Position numbers and translations under genes: made by a program. From NCBI GenBank assembly GCA_013398295.1, contig VZSF01006734.1, positions 62,001 through 126,000 of the forward strand: a stretch of 64,000 nucleotides of DNA, written 5' to 3'. The DNA comes from Chionis minor. Taxonomy: Eukaryota > Chordata > Aves > Charadriiformes > Chionididae. The notes below the pieces were generated by a model. That model searched no databases and was not told where the DNA came from. It worked only from the letters and a program-made list of their open reading frames with translations. Shown piece after piece: positions 26,845 to 39,657 of this stretch; positions within the stretch are counted from its first letter, which is position 1; every line of letters starts with the position of its first letter.

Positions 26845-27345
26845 AGGTCTAATGACGTCTGAGCTGGAATACTATATCCAGTTTCAGGCACCACACTTGA
26901 ACGAGGTTGGGGGCTAATTGGAAAGACTCCAGTGAAGAGAGACAAGAAAGATGAGAGTGCTAGACAACATCATTTTGTGTGTAAAAATTGAAAGAATTTG
27001 GTTTGTTTAGTCTGCAGGAGCAGTGACTAAAGGAGCATTCACATTTGTAAAAAGCTATTGCAGAGAAGACAGTAAAAAAAAAAAACCAAAACCTTGTTCT
27101 CCAAATCCCCTGTTCATAGGACAAGAAGTAATTGCCTACCTTTAGATTAGACTTTAGAAGAAAGTAATCCTGATGGTAACTTTGCAAATCCTTGTAATAC
27201 ATTTCCAGAGAACATTATAAAATCATTTGCTCGAGTTTTAAAGTTAAACAAAGAAGACTTTAAACATCAGCAATGTTTAAGGCACAGTTCATCCTCTAAT
27301 AGGGTTGGACTACATGACTTCTTAGGATCCCTCCTGGCCTTGCTG
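26845..27345 (+). mobile_element. Old CR1/L3-like LINE 3' end
   Basis: The + strand follows, with many changes, the order of the CR1 3' terminal region. It has TACTATATCCAGTTTCAGGC (consensus ...TGTGTCCAGTTTTGGGC), then GAAAGAATTTGGTTTGTTTA with GTCTGCAGGAG, then CATTTGTAAAAAGCTATTGC, then ATAGGACAAGAAGTAATTGC with TTTAGATTAGAC. It closes with GGTTGGACTACATGACTTCT and GATCCCTCCTGGCC. The translation is broken throughout, so this is a dead, ancient copy. Boundaries are approximate. Confidence 0.8.
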
Positions 27346-28800
27346 TCCCTGGGGAGTGCACAGCTCCAGCCCCCTACGAGCCACGGGTGCTCCTGCTGGG
27401 TTTCTGGATCGTGTCTGCACACACTGGCTCTGCAGTGGTCCCAGGCTACTTAATGAATTTGTACTGCCAAACATTTACCAGCATGTTTCAAGACTTGAAT
27501 TTAAAGATGTGCATCATAGCTGTCCTCAACTATTTACCACACCTGTGGTTTTAATCCACATGATTACATTTTAAAATGAAAGTTCTGATTTTATAAATGA
27601 AATTACTGATCTTTCAGCCTTCTGAATTAAGCCCATTCTTCTGCTTCAATTTTTGGTCATTACTAGTTTATGTGTAGAATCACAAAATAACATATGGGAG
27701 AGAAAAGGCTGGTTTTAATTATTCATTCTAAGTTGTCCTTCATAGGTCGCAGAAATATTTCTCACAGGGATAAGAAACTGCTGTTTTCTACAGCTATTTT
27801 GTGCTTTTAAAATTTTTACTACTTAGCGTACATGAGCATTCTCAAATTTTTATCTTTCTGCTTTGCTAATCTCAGAACTTTTAAAACTGAAGCATGTTCC
27901 CTAAATTGTTCTCTAATTGCTCCTTGGAATAAAGCTTTTGCATTTAATTCTAGGCCTAGGCTATCTGTTCTCTGTGTCCTATCAGCTGGAGAAACAGCAA
28001 GCGTAGCTCCAGAGGGCCATATGTTTTCTTTTTTGTTTAAAATATCCACGAGCAGACATTCACTTCCGTAGTTTTGTCTCCGTATAGGAGCTAAAAGTTA
28101 ACTGTATGAACCCCTGCAGGCCTTGAAGCCATGTGGAGCAGATGGGGCTGCAGGCTGGCTGAAGCCAGGCTGTCTTGGTCATGTTGCCCACGACCTCCTT
28201 CAGCTCTTCCGCTGCGGCGTCTCTTGTTTGGTCTCTGCTCCAATACATACACTGTAAATTCTCGGGGGGAATCTGGCTCTTTCCATGTTTGCAAACGGTG
28301 AGTTCAGGGGCCCTTGGTCTGGTACTAGGATTCTTGTGCTTCATTATAGTTAAAATTACTAGTTCTGCCTTCCTGGATAATTGAGGTGATTTTTATTTCT
28401 TGTGGTGAAGCTAAGAGCTCTATCATTGGATCCTGATCCCTTCGGGATCATCCCCCTGCAACAGCAGGTAGTCACAAACTAAGTTTTATATTTTTTGTAG
28501 CAATTGGCCACTGGCACATTGTGGAAATGGTTTCAGTGATACACTCTCATACTACTTTGTTTAAATTACTCTCTTTCCTTTTGCAGAGTCTTAGGGTGAT
28601 TTACTCATTTTTATGTAGTTATATCAATACACTGACTTCTGGAATGAATTAGGAAGCTGTCCAACAGTGGTGAGTAGCTGACAATTTAGAAAGGACACAA
28701 TTCCTGTAACCAGTTAAATAATTAAAAAACCCACCCGAACTAAATCCATGCCTACAACCCTCTTATTGTAGTAGTAAAAGCCTGAACTAATAAAAAATAC

Positions 28801-28823
28801 CAACAAAACAACAACAACAAAAC
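28801..28823. repeat. CAA-rich simple repeat
   Basis: Imperfect (CAA)n run, followed by ordinary AT-rich sequence. Low-complexity DNA of no evident function. Confidence 0.75.
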
Positions 28824-31800
28824 CTCAATGAAGAAGTGACTACCAGAGATCAGCCACGTTCAACCCAAACATACCAGCTTATCTGAATCTACTTATCTTC
28901 AGCCATTGCTACCTGAACACCTCTCACCTGAAGTATCCGAGGCCTCTAGGGAGGTGTGGTGGATTCCAGCAAGGTCCATGGGTTTCCTGGAATTTTCCCA
29001 GACACCGTGGAGGGTAGTCTTGCGGTGTTTTCTTTCAGTGGGTACAATAGTCATGATGGATATATTACGCCTACTCCAAATCAGAAAATCCTGCAGTAAT
29101 GCGACAATTAAAATTGTATTGCAGCATTCATCCAGTGCAAACTGAAGGAGGAGTCACTCTGACTGAAGGGCCAACATTATTGTTTGCTTTTTTTTTTCCC
29201 TTTGGTACATAAGGTTATAGTCATACTTCCCAGCACTTTTCCTTCTTAGAGATCCTCAAGTTCCTTGTAGAAGAAACGAATCAAACTGGCTTGACAATAC
29301 AAAAACAAGTAAGCTTCTCTGGCCCCGTTTATGTTTGTGTTTGTTTAAAATAAACAACCAGTCATTCTAGAAGCATCTGTGGGAGCAATGTCCAGTGTGA
29401 ACCTGAATATGAACAATCCAAGTTCTGTGCTTGGTAGTGCTACTGACATGTCTGTGAGGTAAGCTGCTTAGCTACGTACCCACCTTACACATGTGCAAAC
29501 GCCGTCTGTCCACTCTTCATATGCCTTGTTTATTAGGATTAATTATGAGCTGGTTTGAATCGCCCACCTGTATGAACCAAAAAAACAGCCACACAATATT
29601 GACTGGGAATATTGTAACCTACATGTGTCTTAAGGATACGGGCACAAATGTGGATATACTTTTTAACCTACCAAACTAAGTTCAGGTTTCTAATTCATGG
29701 ATGAAGGTAATCAACATGGCTGATGAGATTTCAGCCCCCAGGTGAGAGAAATGTTCTTGTTTGTTGTTCAGAAAAATGTGGCAAATCAGCAAAGTGGATT
29801 CAGCGATTTACTTGTGTTTTCCTAATCTTGGAAGAGGATAATTTATGAAGAAATGAAAAGTCATTTGTAAAGCTCATGACTGTGCCTCTGGGTTATGGAT
29901 TGCTGGTTTTCAGAATGCTAGGCCAGCTTATATAGTGGCCTGCAAAATCATATATGAAGTCTTAAAGCAGTAATAAAATTTACGTTTTTCAAAATAAAAG
30001 AGCAAAACGCTTCTACAGCAACACTTTGAAGTGCAGCAAGGGGTTCATACAAAAGCACTGCTAGATTGTGTGTTTGTTTTCCATACCTCCGATGTGTGGG
30101 CACTGGCAGTTTCAAGCCAAGCGGGGTTCCTGGTGCATTCATCACAAATCCCTGAGCAAGAATTACCAGTGCACGCTGACACAAAAGACCATAATTGAAT
30201 GTGTGACCCTACAGTCATTTGATGTCTTCTTTGTTTTAGAAGTGTTTGTCTTAGTTGATTTGTCCCTGTAAAAGCTACCTGTGACATTTTGGTGCCATTG
30301 AGAACATGGCAAAACAGCCTCTGGACATCAGTGAGACCCAGGCTTTGTGCCAGGATGAGTTTTTTAAAAGTACCTGCTTGACCTTGTGTGACATTTGCTT
30401 CTGTATGTCCTAATGCTTGGTTGGGCTTATTCCAGTAGCACGCTGCTTTCAGCCCCTTTTACAGCCGTTCCTACGGGACCAGACATGTTGATTCAGGAAA
30501 CGGGAAAGCGAGTCTTTTCAGCTGGCATGGGAGAAATTCAGAATAGATTAGAGGGAAAAAACCCCAAACAACTGGACCTGGACCTGTACAGTCATTTCAG
30601 CAATACTTTTAATTAGCTGTCCACCAGATGTGATTTCTGTAAAGGGCATTACTTTGTTCTCTAGAAGTGGAGTTTTATGGTCAGTCTAGTCTGTTGCATG
30701 CCACAAAATTTTTCTCCAGCTTTTACATTATAATATTTATTTCCCCCCCAACTTACTTCCCCACCTGAAAAAATGGGGCTGATAATGCCTCTTTCACCCA
30801 CGCAGACAGTTTGAAGAAAAACATGTGAGGAGTGAGGCGCAGTTCTCCACCATGGGGGCCATCACAGTGTTTGAATGGACCATCCGCTGGCCACTGAAGC
30901 TGGCAGCAACAACCCCGTTGCCCGGCTGGCGTTGCCAAATGGGTTTTCCAGCAGGTTTTGGTAGAGCCAAGCCAAGGTTCAGCCGAGCGTTAACTGGTTG
31001 GAGAACACACACAGCAGTAAAATAGGCTTCACTGTTTAGACCTCTTTTACTCTTTCCACCAGCACCTGAAGAGCTATTAGGGAAGACGAAGCCTTAGGAA
31101 GCATTTATGCTGTGTTTCCAGGCTGGTTTGGAAGGCGTGGAAAGCCCGTGCAGGTACATCGATAGGCACATGGCTGTACTTCCATCCACAGAAGCATGTT
31201 TGCGAGCCAGCGTGGCTCTGAGTGGCCACCCCAGCTGGGGTGTGGTGGCCAGGTGGGGAGTGGCGTGGGGGCTGGAGCTGCTCTCCCCACAGCTGTGGGC
31301 CATCAGCCCTAACAAGGCTGGGGAAGAGGCGAGCACGCCTGGCCGAGCAGTGGGGAGAGCAGCCCAGGGTGCCTGGAGCTGGGGTTCAGGTGGGCCCTGG
31401 CAGCGGAGAATCAGCAGTTTGTGGTGCACGTGGTTGGACTAAAGCTTCCTGGAGAGCTCGTGAAAGGTGCTGGGCTCACACACCTGGCTGCGTCCCATCT
31501 TTGGGGGATGCATGCCATTCACTCCAGAGCTGTGTTACTGCAGGAGTTTGCTGAAGAAGGTCTGAGCCTCCGGCTGCTGAAGCCTGGAGGCGAAGGAGGG
31601 GTGAGTACGAGCCCTGCGGGGTATCGGCTTCACAGTGCTGCGTCTCTGTCAGAAAGAGAGTGTGTGTGACACGTGCCATGGGCACTGTAACGGCGGGTGT
31701 TTGGCACGCCTGTGTGTCTGCTCGTGGCACCTCCCAGTGTTCGCTTAACATCTGGAAGCTGTCCCCAGGCAAGCTAACCAAAGGTAGCTTTGGGTTTGGT

Positions 31801-34800
31801 AACTCCTGATGAGGAGCCACGTTAAGCCTTGAACCTGTAACTACCTACTGGCAAGGGTTTCTTCCCTGCAGGGCTTTGACTTCCCTGGAGGGACATTCCA
31901 GAGCCATCTGCTGTCACCACTGCATCCTCCTCTGGGGCACTGGTGCATGTGGCAGGTGACAGTGAAATGAAAATGGTTTTTTCCTTCTTTCCTTACTTGA
32001 AAGAATGTTTTTGTTTATGTTCATGAACTTAAATTTATGTGGAAAAATACAAGGTACAACAGACATTTCAAATACGTTACCTGTGAACTGCCATTTCCCT
32101 GTGGGAAGAGCTTGTGACTGTTAAGCAAATGAGCGCTAAAACCAAGCCGGAACGCTAGTGTGAAAACACTGCTGTAGCTTGGTTCTGTGGGATGTATTTT
32201 AACTGCCAATGTTTTATTTGGTTTCCTCCGTAACTGCTTGCAGCGCTTAGTTGAAATCCTCGCTGCCGGCCCTGGATGAAGCCGCGTGGCGGGTGCGAGG
32301 CAGTCGGCAGCTGCCTGGAAGGAGCAGGGCTCCATCGGCAGCCTCTGCAAGGGGACTGAAGGCCAAGTGCCGGCAGCTGACACCCGCTCCGTTAATTGGC
32401 AGCCTGAAATGAAAGCGCAGGGGTGTTGTGTTTTTCTTAAATTCTTGGGGAGTTGTTTAATCCTTAGATTTAGACCAGGGAAGGGACTTGACTGAAGGAG
32501 CTTTTCTTACCTTGAATGGTGAGCAGCAGAACAGAGGCAAACATTTAGTGTATCTGTGATGGTGCTGGGTAAAGGCAAGAAGGCTGTTTGTGTTCACCCC
32601 CACTGCAGCATCCTGACTTCTATGTTGCCCTGGAGTTACTCTGGCAGGAATGCTATGGATCCTGGTTTTACTGTCTTTATTTGCTTTGAACAGCAAATTG
32701 TAATTACATGTGCAGAAATTGCATGAGGACCACAGTTTCTGTGTTGGTGTGTATATACATACAAAAATATTTGTGTGGAGATACATATCTCTGTAAGTTT
32801 AACAGAGGAATTAAAATAGATACGACTTGCTGCATTTTGTAGCTAATATAAGCAACTGGATTACTCTGTGAACCTGTTGAAATTTCTATCCACGTGTGAA
32901 GTGAAAACTTGAGATAGACTCTGCCTGCACACCCTTTTATATCCTAACTACTAAGCACAGAGTTAAAACTGCTTCATGAAGGGGAATTGCCACAGTTCAG
33001 CACTTAATTGGACCTCCCTCTGAGAGGAAAGACTGGGAAAATACCTGTTGAATACAATGTATTGCTTCATACCTTGTATGCTGGAGAGGAAATAACCCTG
33101 CTCGAGACTGCAGGCTCATCTCCATATAGAGCTGTCGGTTCCTGTTGAAAACCCCTTATGTGTTCAACTTGGGGCTGGCAGATGGTAGAGAAAAAGGTAA
33201 AAGATGCTGTACATTAATGTATTAGCTTTCTTTGCCTTGGTTTCTTGAACTGTGAGCTTGTGAACTCCAAAGGGTTTACTGAGTCAGTAGGAATCAACTC
33301 ATAGTCCATCAATCCTGTCTCTTCCACAAGAAATGGTTGTAATTGGTATCCCCAAACCATCGTATCTGCTTCAAGGGCATCTGTGGCTGAAGGAGAAGGG
33401 TGAAGGAGGAGAGCTTTATGTGTCTGGAGGTGGAGGGTTGTCTTTTGAGAGTGGGGTTTTGTTGTGGGGTTTTCTTTTTTTTTTAAGTATTATGGTTTGC
33501 AGAGAAATGCCCAAGGAGGCTTGCTTAACACCCATCTGTGGTAAGTTTGACTTTCTTTGGTTTCCTGCACATGGTACCCGTTCACCGAAAACTAAAGTAA
33601 CTCCTGTGGGAGTGGGGAGAGAAATTTCAGGCAAGATTGAAGCAGTCTCAGGTGCTAAGAGGAAACTGAAGTGCATCCCTGAATGGCTCCAGCTGAGACA
33701 CTAATAGCTGGTCCACTCACTCCTGTTACACTGAATCTCTTTCAGTTTTCTTGCCAAAATAATTGGCATTTGCAGTCAAACTCCAAGTAAGGAGAAGTCA
33801 AAATGTAAACTTAAGCCAGGGAGCTTTAGAGGCAGCATTGCAGGGACTGTGAAGTGCTTTTTCCAAGCAGACAGACGGGACGTTCAGCAGGAACCACAGG
33901 CCTGTCGGTAGGTTTGACCGGAGACAACTGGGGCCCCATGGCCAAAAGGGAAGGTGTCCATAAAAATTAAGTCCTCAGCAGAGCTGTGTACATCTCCAGG
34001 TCTTCAGTTCCCAAGGGTTTTGGCAAAATCTGGTTTTTAGTGTAGATCTTGTGTGAGTCCTTCTCTCTGGAGTTGGCTTTGATTTTTTTATTCTGATTCT
34101 TCTAACACACAGTAGTCAGAAATGGACAAGTTTGGATCCTCAGTTCGACATTTGCTTTCTGCATTGGTGCCTTCATTATTTGGTACAGCCTCCAATATAT
34201 TTAATGCTTAATGCATACAGTATGTGCAACTGAGGGGAGGTAATACTGTATTTACTGAGTTACTCCATCATCACCCTACCAAACTACTCTGAATTATTTT
34301 CGTATTCTATCAGACAGGGTCTCTTCTCATCTTTAGTATAAGCTTTTGAAACTAGGTGGAGCATCTCTATTTTTCAATCTCCTAAAAGTTATGAAAAAAT
34401 ATTTATTGCACTGGAGGCCTGTGAAACTTTCCAGTCAGGTAGTGTTTCACTCAATATAATTATGATAAAATACAGCTGATGTGGAAACTTGGGTATGAAG
34501 AAGCCCAATTGCTCAAATCCACATTTCCTTTTTTCCGGTGACATAATAGATTTTCCAGTTGTTATTGACAGATTTCATAAGGATATATGTCATATTCAGA
34601 GACAAGTTGAGTAGTTCTTGATCTTGCAGGCATGACAGCAGCCTCAGAGAGACACATGGTCTTTTAGCACAGATGGAATTCTCTACTAAATTTTGTAGAA
34701 TAGTTTAGAAAACTTCTGAAAGGATACCTTTCTGAGGATTGCTTTGTGTAAAGCACTTTACACCAATGCTTGTGTGCCATGAGCCTTTGAAACGACCTTT

Positions 34801-37800
34801 TTAGACACAGTATTTACCCGATGTCTTTTATTTTGAGAAATGCTGCATAAGCCTTTTAAGACATTTCTCCTATAGCTGATATTCGCCACTTGCAAATTGC
34901 TCTGCATTCCTCATCCTTCATCATCTTCTAGGTTTAAAACCAAAAATCAAACAATATAAGCCCTCAGCCCAGGCTCTAACTCTGATCTGGAGAGGTATTC
35001 GGGTGCCCTGGAGGGATTTTCCTGCCGGTTTCAAGTGGAGTGTTCCCAGGTGTGATAGTGACTAGGGTGCCATAAAATTAACTGTAATTGTGTTCTGGGT
35101 TTCTGTCACTGTCTGAAAGGATGCAAAGTGACAACAGATTAATGCCCTGGGATAAAGCTAGCCAGTGAAACACTGTTTGCATGTTACAAAAGCCACAGTT
35201 TCTAAACAGACTGTAAACTGAGAGGATGGGGGGAGGCAACAGGTTTTGCGGCATAGGAAGGAAAACATTACATTTCCACTGCAATGTTATCCGTGTAACA
35301 ACTTGGTAAACAACTTACAAAAATCGTATTGAATGTGTTAACTTTGAACTATATTTTTCTTATTAATGAATCCAATTTTTTTTTCTCATGAAAGTAGCTT
35401 TAGCATTTCCCTGGCATTAATATGCAAAAAGGCATGTTCACCAATTAAATTTAGATATATATTAATGCATCGTCACTATTCTTCCTGTAAACAGAGACCA
35501 CGTGGCAGCCTGTAGGTCTATCTTAATAAACAGATAACCTTGTGAGGACGTGGGGGGAAACAGCGAGGCTGGGCTGCCGCGGAGCTGCCAGCCGTGTGGT
35601 TCCCCCTCTGACAATGTGCCGCTTTGTGGAAGCCCCATCTGTTGTTCCACTTGTTGGAGTTCTCGTTAGTCATATTGGAGACAGCAGCGCAAACATTAGA
35701 AAAGAAAGAAACAAGAAACCCTGGCGTGTGCCATGATTTCTGCTTTGACTCTCGGCGGTTCCCAGCTGCTGTTTGCATGGGACAGAGGGACGCTGAGGAG
35801 TCTCGGCGGTGCCGGGCGCAGTTGCTGAGGTGCCTGGGGCACAGCGTTCCTGCCAGGAACTCCGCGTTTTGTTGATTCCGCAATTAAGTGCTATGGGATT
35901 TTAATTTGCTGTTTACTCGTATTTCATTTCCTTCATTTTTGGCATTCAGACCCAATTTTGATGAAAAGATTGCCCTGGGACATGAACACTTTACTGGAGC
36001 TGAACGTTGGATTAGCAAAGCACTTTCCTAGGATCTCCTCCTTAGCACCCAGCTCTTTCCCTAGGGAGGGGTGGGCTCGCTGTGAGAGCCGTGGCTCCAA
36101 ATGAGCACAGAGGTTTCACGGTACCAGGAATCCCTAGCAAGAGCTAGGGATTGGCAAGTGGCTCCACCACATTGATGTTTCTAGGTTGGGGAGCAAAATC
36201 CATGAGCCTGCTTGGGATCCCAGCCCCCACAGCGAACGGGGAGAATTAAGATACCTCACAGTGTAGCAGCGAGCTGTCGTTTTCTTAGGGAGCTGCAGCA
36301 TCCCCTGTTAAAATGCCCGAGGGAGCGTGTATGTCTGCATCCTGTGATGTTTCCTCAGGCCATACTCTAACTCTGGCAATCGGCCCATTTACTGGAGAAA
36401 CTGATACATCCACCATTAGGGAATGAAGAGACTTGTCTGCCCCCGAGTCCCATCGTTGCCCTTGGCTTAGGTGTACGAGTGCCACCGTGACCTGTTGTAT
36501 GCGTTTGCATCTTGTCAGACATTACCAGTAACGTGTAATTTAAGGGATTGTTCTTAACTGTTGGTGACTGCGGGACAGTCCCAAACAAGGTCTTCTACTA
36601 AAATCACCTTGTGTTTGGGGATTGCCCACAGCATTATTTTACTGTTGCCTGAAACACAAGGGAGGAACAATGCAAATGCATCTGTGTGGAACATGTTTGG
36701 CAACATGATGTTTTTCTGGAATAACTCCTCATTGCTGAATGATCATTGCCAGGGCTATGTCTAAATTCTTTCCTCTTCCTCCTGCAAAAGTATGAAATTC
36801 AGCTAAAGTACCCATATCTCTTTACATGAAAACCTTCAAAGAAAGATTATGGGCAGGTTGTTAGGCTTTGTTTTTTGTTTGAAAAGAGATGGAGAAGCAT
36901 AAAGTTACTTACATCCAGATTTTTGAGTATGTGAGAGTGAGGTGCCTAAATGACTTCAGGGGATAGTCTTGAAAACTTGAGAAGTCCACCCTGAGTTGGA
37001 GCAGAAATATAGCGGAAGCATCTGATATCTCTTGTGCTGGGGCATAATCCTGAAGATTTGTCCTGCTAATGTAATCCATCTTCAGTTAATATAAGGGCCA
37101 GTTGAACTTCCTTGCTAACAAATATCCTTTCTCTACTCCCAGGATCCTTAAGCTTCTTTGCAAACATTTGGAACTAAAGAAACTTCAGGTGACCCGCTTG
37201 CGTAGAATCAAAATCTCTACGCGGCTTGCTCTGGGAGAGCACTGTTCAGGCTCTTAATAAGATCTGTGTGTCTTCTTCTAGATGGGAGTGAAGTATAAAA
37301 TAAAACATAAATCTGGTCTTTTTTTTTTTTTTCCGCTGAGGAAAGAAAAAAATATAGAAAGGAATACTAATGATCTTATTATTCCTATTGTTTTTTCCAT
37401 TGATGAATAAGAAAAAATCTTGTGCTGCCAGAATAAGCTCTGTCAGAAAAGCTGGACATCCTAGCTGTGAAGTATGACATGCACGAATATTCTTGAAGGT
37501 TTTTCTCCAAGTTAGCTTATATGGACAAACTCTGCCACTACTTGGAATGCCCTTATTAATAACTAAAACACATATTGGTGCTTTAATTGACCATGGATTA
37601 AGATCTCATCTTTCACCTTGCTGACCAGGTTGAACGGTGGGGTGATGTCTGGCCACAGGTGAAGAATGCCCTTTGCTAGGAGATGCTGAGGTCTCTTTTG
37701 AAGGAGATCAAGAGGCTCTATTTCTTACATATTCCTGTAACTGCCTTTTGCTGTCCCCCGTGCGCAGCTGAGCAAGATGCCAGGGGCGGATTGGTGGACT

Positions 37801-39628
37801 CCAACCTTTGCTTTTAACAGCAGAATTACCTCTGCTCTTTGTGACTCCATTTTTCCCTCTGCAGCGATGACTGTGTGTGGAAACCTCTAACGCTGGGCTG
37901 CTTAGACCGGAAAGCCCAGGCGTGACTACAGGGTTATTCCCTCTCATCTGGCTGCATATTTCTGCTCTGAAATAAACAGCCTGTTGGCTCTAATGGCATG
38001 GGTAGTCCGACATGAGGGAAATACTTCAGCAGTGCCTCGGTCATTGATTAACAAGGGTATGATGTATCAGTGTCTCAAAGCGGACTGGATTCAGAGCCAA
38101 AGATGGAGTGCAAGGCCTCTCTTGCCACTGATATGCCCGTATCACTTCCAAAGAAGTTGATGCTCCCTCTCATGTAGTCTCTGTGCCTGTCTCTCCTTGT
38201 TTGTGCTCCTCCTTGGGGGTTCAGGTGGGCAGGAGTCCACACAGTGTTGGCTCCTGAAGGTGGCACCCTGAGATGAATGAAGCTGTTTGGTTCTGGATGT
38301 GCAAGTTTTTCAGCAGATTTGCAGCCCTGGATGTAGATACCAAGTTTGTGTTCCAAGCTTTTCTAGGCACTTGCTCTTTAGATACACATGCCGAAAAAAC
38401 CTGGAGTCTGGTGTCCCTGCAGCTAAGTGGCCCATCAATTCTGGCTTGTTTTCTCTGTCAGTGCAGGACAGCTCTATAGACAGCACAAACAATTTCTCAT
38501 AGGTATTGGCAGCAGTATATGGAGTTTTGAATGAAATTCTAGGTACTATGCTACCCGTGAAACTATATTTTGTACTCTGTCATGGCCAAGGCTTGTAGCT
38601 GGAGAGCGAAAAGGAGAGGAATTTGGTAACTAGGATGCAAATTGAAGCTTTCTAGGGCTTTAAACAGTTTACATGATGCAGCATTTTAATTGGTGTAAAC
38701 CCTTGCAGCAAGGAGGCAGAAGGGGATTTACTGAGCTTGGAAATAATTAAAGTCACACTGAAACTTTCTGAACAGGTGCTAAATGTGACATAGTGTGTGG
38801 TCTCCCTGAACAGGGTTGGCTTTCCCTAGAAATGCCAAAGTGCAACATCAGATGTTTGAATGCCTGCACATGGATAAACAATGCTTTTGTGGCATATAAA
38901 GAACAGTTTGGTTTATGGCTCTCGAGATGCATCTTAAAATCTTGTTCTATGATGACTTTAGCAGAGCTGTTCAATTTCCAAGATGTGCTTCTAAAGCTGG
39001 ATGAAGGTTGTACCTGCTTTTTATTAACTATATTACAAGCTAAAAATAAACCAAGTTGCAGACAGCTGACTGCAATGTGGACCCTCAATGTGTTTCATTA
39101 AAAACAATAATAATTCTCCGGGGCATGGAGACAGAGATCAAACTCTTTTTGTCTCCTGGAAGCCCTCTTTGCTTGTCTGGGGGAGGAAAGTAACCTGACA
39201 GGCTTTGAAATTTACTGATATTCATCAAGATCACTGGACTTTGAATGGAGCTTCAGTTAATTATGAACTTTAACCCCATGTTTTAGTTTGGTCTTGGACA
39301 AAATAAGTGGCTTCATTGTGCCTTGCAGGCTACTGGCAGAGAAGCTTTCTGGTAATGCGCATAAAAGGATCCTGGGGTTGTATGTCGGAACTTGACAACT
39401 GCAAGTGCAGAATTACAAGGAGGGTGGTCTAATATTTTAGACCAGCGTAGGGATGTGGTGATTCTCTCCAATTTGTTATTTAATCTCATCTGAGTGCCTT
39501 TGCGAAGAATGGACTCGGACTGACTTGGGAGTTAAAGTTGCACTAGGGAAATTCATAGGACCCCTGAAGGAGTGCGAGCAAATTACTGAGCACAGGTTGA
39601 GGGCCGGCCCCTTGAAAGAAGCATTATT

Positions 39629-39657
39629 AAAAAAACCCAAAAAAACCAAAAAAACCC
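39629..39657. repeat. A-run/CC low-complexity repeat
   Basis: Three blocks of five to seven A separated by CC or CCC. Similar A/C stretches occur at 20290-20315 and 40099-40110 in this window. Confidence 0.8.
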
